This document shows, piece by piece, positions 56,341-64,000 of a stretch of DNA of 64,000 nucleotides (its first letter is position 1; each line of letters opens with the position of its first letter). Made by a program: the position numbers and the translations under genes. The notes below the pieces were generated by a model. That model saw only the letters and a list, made by a program, of their open reading frames with translations. It did not search any database and was not told the origin of the DNA. The DNA is from Isoetes taiwanensis (taxonomy: Eukaryota; Streptophyta; Lycopodiopsida; Isoetales; Isoetaceae). The stretch is taken from the NCBI GenBank assembly GCA_021234155.1, contig JAJEKV010000004.1, forward strand, positions 13,356,716 through 13,420,715, read 5' to 3'.

Positions 56341-58440
56341 CTGCAAATACAAGATAACAAAACCAGTTAAAGATAAATCAAGCAACTGTTATTTCAATTC
56401 TTTTCACAAGAAAAAAATGAGGGTAAATTAGCAAGAGTTTAGTAACTTCTGTAAAATTGATTGACCATTAGTGATAATGGAAATTGCACGAACATAATGC
56501 GCAAAGAACATCAGCCATACTACATGCACTGGCATGTGAATAAATATAATGGTTCATATTGATATGCCATCAATTTAGCAGCTGTTAAGCATAGTCCAAT
56601 ACTTAAAAAATGTATTCTGTTTAGCCATGACAGGGAGCAATCTCCTTCAACAAAGAATAGATTTCTCTCAAAAAACAGTCAGCAAATCTGAATGCCAGAT
56701 TTAGCTTACCCCTGCTATTAGAAGCCAAGTATATAAATCTTTATGACATTCTTATAGAATCAAATAATGCCTTATCCCCAAAAAATAGGTTCCATTACAA
56801 GGCTGCATAATTTAAAGTTGGTGAAAGGCAGAATAGTAAGGCTAGAAAAACTAAGAAATGGTAACTTATCCATTAAGGTGCATTAGAGACACACCTTCTC
56901 TTTAAGACAGGTCTAAGAAATTGAAGTTTTGCATATGTCTGCCAGCTATGAAAGTGCTAGGCCACAAGTACACTACTTTGAAGCTTGCTGCAAAGGTAAC
57001 TAGAGTTGGCTAATTGGGAACTAGAATTTAGACTAAAGATGGCACTAACCACTGACATTGACTAATGTGTTCTTTATAAGGGCATAAGATCCCCACGCCA
57101 GATCTTGTTTCTGAGTATTATCAAGCCAGTTTGCCTTAAGTAGTTTCTGCTGCAAATTGTAAGGGAGCCCTGCTTTTACTGAAGTGTTCGATCCTTAGTT
57201 TTTACCAATTCATGATCGTCGCTTTAATAACAAAGTGAAGTTTCATACTTTCAACAATCTCCGAACAGAAGGAAGTATCCCCGCCACAGCTGCCAAGAGA
57301 ATGCCTACAGCCTCCGAGCTCTATGCTTCAGGAGGGGAAAAGAAAACTGGAGATTACAGAGGCCCAGTATAGCAGCTGACAAACAATAAATAATATACCA
57401 GTTGGGATGCAGCGATGGGGTCAGGGGTAGTAAAATGATTCAACAGTCCTATAACAAGTTCTAAATGTTGGAATTGCGGCTATGGCCTGACATAGCAATG
57501 ATGTATAATAGTCAGGACTGTACTCATTCTTGCCCCATGCTTCGTTCTTTTCTGGCCTCCATCCTTCTTTCTTTGGCCATTTGTCATGTCTCCTTTGCGC
57601 GTCTTTCTCATGGTTCAAGCCATTGGGTCACCCTCACTATGAAGCATTGACTATAAAGAAAAGGTGCAGATGCGAAAAAATGCATCTACTGCTACCTATA
57701 TTGGACCAGGCTCTGAGTTGTGGGAAGAAAGGCAATAGGGATGATCCATAATGCTAACAGGATCTGCCACTGCCGAATTGGTTTTGCATTCAGTACCACC
57801 ACCATGTTCCTAGCATATTTGATCTTCTTTTCAGTAGTCTGTTATAAACCAGGCTTAGGTTTCTCTCCGAGAAAAGGTCAGGTCAAGTCTGCACAAGGGT
57901 TACATGCTTTGTTTATCGGTTGATCATGATGACCTTCCTTTAACATTTCCAAGAAGCAAGTAATGATGAGATATGGCACCAATTCAATATCTTGATTCAG
58001 AAAATAACTTGATCTATTGGTTGCTCGGGGCATGTGTGCTACTAAAAGGTGTGATGATTTTTCATAGCTTTCTTGCTGCTCAAGCTTAAGCATAAGCCAA
58101 GCAGCGGAAATCATGAACCATGCTTATACTTTAACCCTGTTACTTGCAGCTAGTTTGAACATGTGAAGTTTTGCAGTTTAAAAAATAAATCAAATGCTGA
58201 ATGCATGGACTAGCCAAGTGTGAAGCGAAATATGGAAATATCCATATCTGAAGGTGTCATCGGTTCCTTATTTGTCAGGCGACAGATGATGGATAGTGCT
58301 TTCTGTTTTCCAATGTTCGAAGGAAAGCATAGATGCATAAAGCAAGGCCTGTGGCTGCCGCCTACTACCTTAACCGAGTAACCGAGGCATGCCAAAGCGG
58401 ATGGATGATTGTTGCAACAAGCCAATATGTTGTCTTGAAG
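56341..58440. other. no gene recognised
   Basis: AT-rich sequence with short frames. Could contain introns of either neighbouring gene remnant. Confidence 0.4.
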
Positions 58441-58444
58441 ACCT

Positions 58445-59235
58445 CAGGTTTACCCTTTTAGTATCCCATCCATCAATCAAAGCCTTTCCAGATAATGGAT
58501 CGTAAAATCTACTTATGACGTCAATAATAGAGTTTTTGCCTGAACCACTAGATTTAGAAGTGCAATGCTCCTACCAACACAGACTTTTAAGTTCAGATCC
58601 TCAAAAACCAAGATATCATGCCTCGTTGGGTAAAGAAAGTAAAGAAAGCTGGCATGTCTTAATTCAATTTCACCATTAACATGAGTAATAGTTGATATCT
58701 CTGAATCATCTGAGTCATTTCTGTTTTATGCTCTAGAATGTCAAAAACTAAGTGAGAGCAAGTGTCTTGGCAACCTCAAAAGCAGTAAATATAAGCAGAA
58801 CAAAACTCTTCATTTTTGGACTGAATGATACCCTGCCTTTTCTAATCAGCTCTGATGCATATCAAAGTGCTAGATCATATGAAGTGTATAGAAAACGCTG
58901 TGACAGCCCATATCCAAGACCAGCAATCTACCCTCAAACAAAGGAGGCACTTTTAGGTCCCTCCAATTCACAACAAAGAGAACCAGTATTTTGTCAGATG
59001 CACTAAACACAGCGACAATGTGTATATTGGCCATGGCCTCGCCTGCTATCATTGTAGCTCTACAATATGCCTTGTTCAAATCCATGCCAAAACCTTTTAA
59101 GAAAAGATGATACACAAAGCAGATACTAGAATTGTCCCATGACTACATGCAAAAAAAAAACATGGAATAGAAGAACTACCTCTGCAAGATGTGCACCAAT
59201 CATAAGGGGAAAAAGTGCCAATATTACAAGAGCCA
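58445..59235 (-). pseudogene. ABCB: ABCB-type (multidrug resistance) ABC transporter fragment
   Basis: Minus-strand pieces in protein order: LALFPLMIGAHLAE (59230-59182); LFLKGFGMDLNKAYCRAT and AGEAMANIHIVAVFSASDKI (59105-58990); KGRVSFSPKMKSFVLLIFTA and FEVAKTLAL (58850-58755); FDILEHKTE (near 58735); NGEIELRHASF (near 58670); DILVFEDLNLKVCVGRSIAL (58625-58566); the Walker A loop SSGSGKNS (58553-58530); FYDPLSGKALIDG (near 58490); and NLRSSRQHIGLLQQ (near 58450). This is the end of transmembrane domain 2 and the start of nucleotide-binding domain 2 of a full-length plant ABCB exporter. Frameshifts split the block at least at the linker and just before Walker A. The Q-loop continuation, signature LSGGQ and Walker B were not found. 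Non-functional. Confidence 0.9.
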
Positions 59236-59239
59236 GTAA

Positions 59240-60955
59240 AATGTAAGTGGCATATTGAGATGTATATCATATGTGTCAACCAGATGTTACACGAGTAAAT
59301 TGAAATTTTACAAAACCTTCTGTTTCTTAACATGTTATAAGACATTTCTATCTCTCCATAGAGTAAGGTAAAAGAATAACCTACTTAACTCATCAAGTAT
59401 CCAGCATACTTGGGCAAATGTGGCTGGCAAACTTGGCCAAATGTGGCTGGCAACACAACGGGTCACATCTCTTTCCCAATCTTGAGCAAACCAAAACCCA
59501 TGCAAACCAAAACCCATCTCAACAACTTGATTACATCTGTGCTTGACCTCCGCCTCTGCCAAGTGCGCTAACTGTAAATAGACGAAAAAGAACATATAAG
59601 GCAATGAATGCAAGATCTTACTTACAACAAAAGTCTGCAATCAAACAAAAAGGCATATGAGAAATGCATACATACCTTGACAGCAAAATCTCGCATTCTT
59701 ATACAACATAGGCTATAGCAAAGTATGCAATAACTTATTAGAAACACGCCCGCACCTTACAATCCAGACGAAGAGCTTCATCCTATTCCAAGTTGTGGCT
59801 CGATCTTCTTACTTCAGCTATCCAGTTTATGAGACTACTTACATCCCCTGGAAAAGAATGCGTGTATAGAACACGTCTTCAACAGCTTTAATTTCCTCAT
59901 TTTACATATAAGTTGAGGCGCTTGTCAGAGATGATATCTAGACATTGCTTTCAACTCCGCACCCCTGAAGGACTACAATTTACGATATTAGACTCTGCAG
60001 TTTTTTAACAATTTGTCAAGCATTCAAATGCGACCAGCAAACTACTTCAATTCAGCAACAAATAACAAATGAAGAGCAAGCTACAAAGTACACGCCACTA
60101 GATGAAGAGATTCATAACGTTAAAAGAATCCATCTTGAGCATGTTTTACATGAACATCAATCAATGGAGTAGGTTCTTCACTGATCTAAATGTTGCAGTG
60201 CAAAAGCAACTTAAAGATGGACTTGGGTAATGTCGCTATTGCTACTTAGCAGGAGATACAGCTTTGCACGATAAAAAATGCATCTTTGAGCATGTTTTAT
60301 ACATCAGTCAATTGAGCAGGTTCTCCACTCATCTGGATGCTGGAGTCCAAAAGCAACTCGATGGAGATAAATCTGGATAATGTTGTTGTATTGCTACTTA
60401 GCCTAGCTAAGCAGGAGGCCAGTCAGTTGGTGAACCTGATTTGAAAATCCTCGAAACAGATCCCATAGCGCTCAAATTACGTGGATATTCATCTATCCAG
60501 TATGCAATGTGACACTTAGCTGAATGAAAAGGAGACAGACCAAGAACAGGATGCAGAACCCACCATTTGGCAATATTTGCAAGTTATGCAACTAAGTGAA
60601 TAACACTTTTTTACATATAAGGAAGAGCTGGAGTCTTTCTTGGTCTGTGGATTCCATTTTAAAATTTTTTCCCTTTGCAATCAAATACTTGAACCTCGAT
60701 TGAACAACTTCCTGCAATTATAATCGATGAACAACACAGTGTTCAATTTATGCAGCAAACGTACCAAGATCAGTCAGCCACACTCGTAGCAGAAGATGAG
60801 CATTGTTGACACCACACCCACCTTTGTTTTATTTTGCAACCTAAATGTCCCGCTGTCAATCCATAGAAAACTGGAAAAAAAAAACTGTCGGATTTTGCAC
60901 AGAATACATGCCCACAGTGCCGGTTAACCAGTTTCCGCATCAGCCGCCCAACAAC
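59240..60955. other. no gene recognised
   Basis: AT-rich. A minus-strand frame at 59335-59640 lies where upstream ABCB exons would be, but its translation does not match that family. An internal direct repeat of about 100 bp (AAT.CATCTT..AGCATGTTTTA and CTACTTAGC) occurs at about 60125-60255 and 60280-60410. Confidence 0.4.
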
Positions 60956-60959
60956 AATC

Positions 60960-61094
60960 ATGACTGCCAGTCTACAGGCAAGAGCAGGTTTGGAGCAGTC
61001 ACCAGCATATCATAGGTATATTCCAGCATATACGTAGGATATGCCACAAACCCACATAAGCGAGGGTTTGCCCCCCTAGGGGCAACCCAAAAAT
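60960..61094 (+). repeat. 140-bp dispersed repeat, copy 2
   Basis: Direct copy of 55533-55674, about 5.3 kb away. Differences are scattered single bases. Confidence 0.8.
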
Positions 61095-61459
61095 GTATAT
61101 ACAGATATATTAATTACATAAGTCCGAATTATATGAGGGTCATTTTGGGTTGTTCTTTCCATGATTAGCAGAATCCTGTGAGTTATAATTTTGATATAAA
61201 TGCGCTGATCGGGAGGGGAGGAGAGAGGGATGTAAATCGGAACAACTCTATACAAAGAACAACTATTGGACGATGTTTATGGGATCATAGAGAGATGATC
61301 GATTATCCAACCGGAAAAATTTTCAAGTTTTGTCCTGATGGTTGGAGGCTAAATTCATAAAATTCAAAAATCTGGCATAGTAAAGAATAGATATTAAATA
61401 AGAATTTTAATAAGATTGCCACATACGAACAATACTGTAAGGGTACGCTTTTGAGACGC

Positions 61460-62060
61460 GCACTTTATTGGCTCCCGAAACCGAGTTCGAAAACCAATCG
61501 GGTTCGCCCAAGCGAACCCGAAAAATTCGCCCGGGCAAACCCGCCGGATTCGCCCAAGCGAACTCGCAGATGACGTGGCGGGAGCGTCGCCGGCGAACTC
61601 GGTCTGCGTGGCATTCCTGCCGGGTTCGCCCAGGCGAACCCGAACCCGGGTTTGTGGCAGGCGTGGCAGGCGTGGCAGGCGCGGCGCGGATGGGACGGGC
61701 AGAGACTGGGTTCGCCCAAGCGAACCCCGGGCATGGCGGAGTGGCAGAGATGGCAGAACCGGTCGCATCGCAGGTCGAAATCACAGGGTTCGCTTGGGCG
61801 AACCCCGGGTCCGGACGGCGCAGGTGGTCGACGGGCGCATGTGGTCGACGGAAAGCATTCGTTCGCCTCGGGCGAACCCCTGTGTCGACACCGATGGCGT
61901 GTTCGCGATGCGGTCGGCCATCATCCCAGGTTCCGATGACATAGCCCGTGAGCGCACCCCGGGTTTCCAAGATCGCGCCCAGGGATCTGGATTCACACAA
62001 GATTCGCAGGCCCAGGGATGCGCGCAGGTTCACGGGTGACGTGGCCGTACAGAGCCCGAG
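61460..62060. repeat. GC-rich block with seven palindromes
   Basis: Seven copies of a 16-20-base palindrome of the form GGGTTCGCCCAAGCGAACCC lie at 61500-61519, 61525-61540, 61546-61565, 61622-61641, 61708-61727, 61786-61805 and 61860-61879. Each folds into a hairpin of eight or so pairs. Between them are a GCAGGCGTG-type minisatellite (61655-61685) and GTGGTCGACGG repeats. All six frames are open for long stretches because the block is GC-rich and low in stops; the frames translate the palindrome as GFAWANP or RVRLGEP. I regard none as a gene. Confidence 0.8.
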
Positions 62061-62112
62061 CTCGCCTCAGGAAGTGCTTTTAAAATGTCATTGAGCCTTA
62101 AGCGAACCCAAC

Positions 62113-62808
62113 TGATACAAAGACGAAGTTTTTGATCTACAAAACAAAGATCAGCGAGTAATATAATCACAAATAACTACAAATTCTAGCCTTCACGGCT
62201 ATGCTCTCCACCCAACCGGGCTCAGGCTCAGCAAGACAGCGAGAAATCGTTATCTGACTGTCTCAAGCAAGAAAGCGAGAATTCGTTATCTGGCTTTCTC
62301 AAGCATCCAGCAGATCAGCTCAAGAACTATTTCGAACAACTAAGACTGTGACAAAGAGGGAAACTCTGCTAAAGACTCAACCAAAAACTCTGGCCATGAT
62401 CAGAGAATAATTTTCATTTTATAGAGGCAGATCAATCTATTTCCGGAGAACCTTTTGTTTAGTCAGAAATATCTTCCAAAAAGGCAAATATCCATTAATA
62501 GCAAGGATTCAATTAGTTCGGCCTTTAACCGGATGAAATCTCCCTAGTTTTCTTGGATGGGACCTTTTCCAACTCGACACGCGGTTGAATTTTTGGCTTA
62601 ACGGGTTCGACCAATTATCGCCCATGCTTATATTTAAAATAAGATTTCCAATGGTTTATTGTTTTAAGAGATGTAATATCAACCTTAGCCTAAATATCGT
62701 AATTTAAAAGCATAGCTTCGAACCTAGACTACCCTTGACCAAACTAATCTCTAATATTGACTCTGGATGCTTCTAGCCTGAACCGCTCCCCCGAGCACCA
62801 CCATATCA
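62113..62808 (-). repeat. 3' LTR of element E
   Basis: Bounded in element sense by TGATATGGTGG (62808) and GTATCA (62113). It adjoins a polypurine tract. The partner LTR is outside the window, so the inner length of 696 bp is inferred from the end motifs. Contains two 36-bp tandem units (62233 and 62269) beginning AAGAMAGCGAGAAWTCGTTA. Confidence 0.75.
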
Positions 62809-62826
62809 ATTCCTCCCCTTCCCGGG
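62809..62826 (-). other. polypurine tract of element E
   Basis: Minus-strand reading: CCCGGGAAGGGGAGGAAT, immediately before the LTR. Confidence 0.8.
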
Positions 62827-62886
62827 ATTGATCGTCCTCGATCAAGAAACTATATGGCAAATTTTACCACAACCAAGTCCATGGTT

Positions 62887-63040
62887 GCAACCCTAGTTGA
62901 TTTCTCAACTAGAAATACCACAGTCAAATCCATGACTGCAACCCTAGTTGATTTCTCAACTAGAAATACCACAGTCAAATCCATGACTGCAACCCTGATT
63001 GAGTCCACAATCAGAAATATTCAAGTCCAGCCCTTTAGGC
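62887..63040. repeat. 51-bp tandem repeat array, three units
   Basis: Units begin GCAACCCTRRTTGA at 62887, 62938 and 62989. The first two are almost identical; the third has diverged. Each unit contains an inverted pair CTAGTTGA...TCAACTAG. A plus-strand frame of 65 codons crosses it, but it is antisense to the element and looks like a by-product of a 51-base (17-codon) period. Confidence 0.9.
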
Positions 63041-63189
63041 CAAAAATTTGATCCAGCCTTCAAGGCCAAAAAGTTTTCTTTATATGCTTAAATAGTAAAA
63101 CAATGAAACCAACATCTATGCTGCAGTCATAGTTGTTGTTTTTTTTAAATTTAACCCTATCCTCCTTCATGGAGTTATCACTTACCAAC

Positions 63190-63999
63190 CTATTTCAAAT
63201 AGGCAATTTGCAATTTCGCCCTTTCCTTTTGCACTTCGTCAGCAAAAGTTACTTGTTTATTCGTCTTAGCACTTGACTCGGCCGGTTGCTCTTCCACCTG
63301 AGTCATTTGAGCTGAAGATCCACTAGAACGAGGATTTGACCTGTACTCAACTCTACCTGATTCCCTACGTTCCTCCCGATTGCCCCGGTCATTCGAATCT
63401 TTTTTTGCGTTTAACTTCGGGCAGTCTGCTTTAAGATGTGGTCCTCCACAGTAATAGCATCCACTTTTCTTAAATGTAGGTCTATCAGTCTGATTATCCC
63501 ACTTCGTTCTCTGGGCTTGTTCGTGATTATCACCCACACTTGCTCTAGCCCTTTTATTTCCCTTATCAGAATTCTTGTTATTGTTTGCCTTTTCAGTGCT
63601 TGTTTTTCCATTGCCTTTGTCCTCAGGATATCCGTCCCAAATACTACAATTTATAAAATCAGGGTTTAACTTCCTTTCCGCAGCTATAGCTTTTTTTGTT
63701 GCTTCTTCCAAGGTCTGAGGATCTATGAAACATAATTCTGCATACAAGGAATTTTTAAGTCCCGCTATATATTTTCTTAGCAACTCCTTCTCTGTTAATC
63801 CATCCATTTGAGTGGACAAATACTGGAATTTAGATGTGTACTGATAGACTGACTCATTGTCACCTTGCTTGAATAGATCCCATTCCCGTTTGACATCATT
63901 ATGGTAGTTAGCTGCCAAATTGTAACCTTCAAAAGCTTCCTTGAAGCTCTTCCATGTCAAAATCTTTGGGTCCATCCTTTTTCTTCCTTGCCACCAGGT
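63190..63999 (-). CDS. gag: gag of element E (partial, no pol downstream)
   Basis: An open frame from the window edge to a TAG-free stop (TAG not used; the codon is TAA) after LQIAYLK. It has the gag motif WWQGRKR at the edge, WKSFKEAFEGYNLAANYHND, the conserved AAERKLNP (near 63675), a basic Lys/Asn-rich linker, one zinc knuckle CYYCGGPHLKADC (63458-63420) and an acidic tail. It is intact over 270 codons. In element B the residues after QIAYxK lead straight into the protease; here translation ends exactly at that point. Gag would form particles; replication would need pol from elsewhere. N-terminal part lies beyond the window. Confidence 0.9.
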   Translation of the reverse strand, partial: TWWQGRKRMDPKILTWKSFKEAFEGYNLAANYHNDVKREWDLFKQGDNESVYQYTSKFQYLSTQMDGLTEKELLRKYIAGLKNSLYAELCFIDPQTLEEATKKAIAAERKLNPDFINCSIWDGYPEDKGNGKTSTEKANNNKNSDKGNKRARASVGDNHEQAQRTKWDNQTDRPTFKKSGCYYCGGPHLKADCPKLNAKKDSNDRGNREERRESGRVEYRSNPRSSGSSAQMTQVEEQPAESSAKTNKQVTFADEVQKERAKLQIAYLK

Positions 64000-64000
64000 T

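Larger units (their letters stand above)
62113..64000 (-). mobile_element. element E: gag-only relative of element B, partial
   Basis: Minus strand, 5' part outside the window. In element sense: gag (63999-63190), a short noncoding region with a 51-bp repeat array, polypurine tract (62826-62809), 3' LTR (62808-62113). Between the gag stop and the polypurine tract there are only 363 bp, so protease, RT and integrase are absent. LTR ends and gag motifs are like those of element B. Confidence 0.85.

Noticed and set aside
60770-60961. RING-finger-like fragment (CGHVFC) on the minus strand
   Set aside because: A single Cys-His phrase without the remaining metal ligands; too little to support a gene.
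61394-62039. Six long overlapping frames in the GC-rich block, with repeated GFAWANP/RVRLGEP phrases
   Set aside because: All frames on both strands are open together, which is what GC-rich repeat DNA gives. The protein phrases are simply the palindrome translated.

Overview
This is a transposon-packed stretch of a nuclear plant genome, not a gene-rich or prokaryotic window. The evidence is Ty3/gypsy chromoviruses primed by initiator tRNA-Met, LINEs with microsatellite tails, MITEs, and intron-containing fragments of eukaryotic housekeeping genes (VPS13, CTP synthase, an ABCB transporter). The species cannot be named from this sequence. No intact host gene was recognised. The only long undamaged reading frame is a retrotransposon pol (908 codons, minus strand, 13903-16629).

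Left part (1-11615): a degraded Ty3/gypsy-like element A (gag and zinc knuckles 1812-3272, protease 9337-9963) is split by a complete but decayed chromovirus B (3273-9336; LTRs 570 and 547 bp, primer-binding site, polypurine tract, near-perfect 5-bp target duplication). Element A is followed by the 3' part of a LINE (about 10690-11615).

Middle part (11616-44571): a second chromovirus, C (minus strand), inserted into that LINE. Its 3' LTR (11616-13235), polypurine tract, pol, broken protease and gag, and two unrecognised upstream ORFs run to about 21.1 kb. Only 219 bp of its 5' LTR remain, 23 kb further on (44353-44571). The same 5-bp duplication TCAAC lies at both outer edges (11611-11615 and 44572-44576), and the LINE frame resumes exactly at 44577. 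About 23 kb of other DNA therefore sits inside element C. It holds two inverted copies of a repeat family D (21.1-22.9 and 38.0-41.0 kb) carrying a tRNA-like promoter unit and AGATTC-type repeats, a 1.2-kb foldback element, a VPS13 fragment, unrecognised exon-like pieces, and a CTP synthase pseudogene interrupted by a 196-bp Tourist-like MITE.

Right part (44577-64000): the LINE 3' tail, further LINE copies that share one terminal motif, a complete 903-bp TRIM element with a perfect CAATA duplication, an unrecognised two-exon gene end, an ABCB transporter pseudogene, a GC-rich block with seven near-identical palindromes, and at the right edge a chromovirus relative E that appears to carry gag but no pol.

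The parts do not form a pathway. What they record is layered insertion: LINE and element A first, then B and C, then the material inside C. The least familiar items are the two upstream ORFs of element C, the tRNA-bearing repeat family D, the palindrome array at 61.5-61.9 kb and the gag-only element E.
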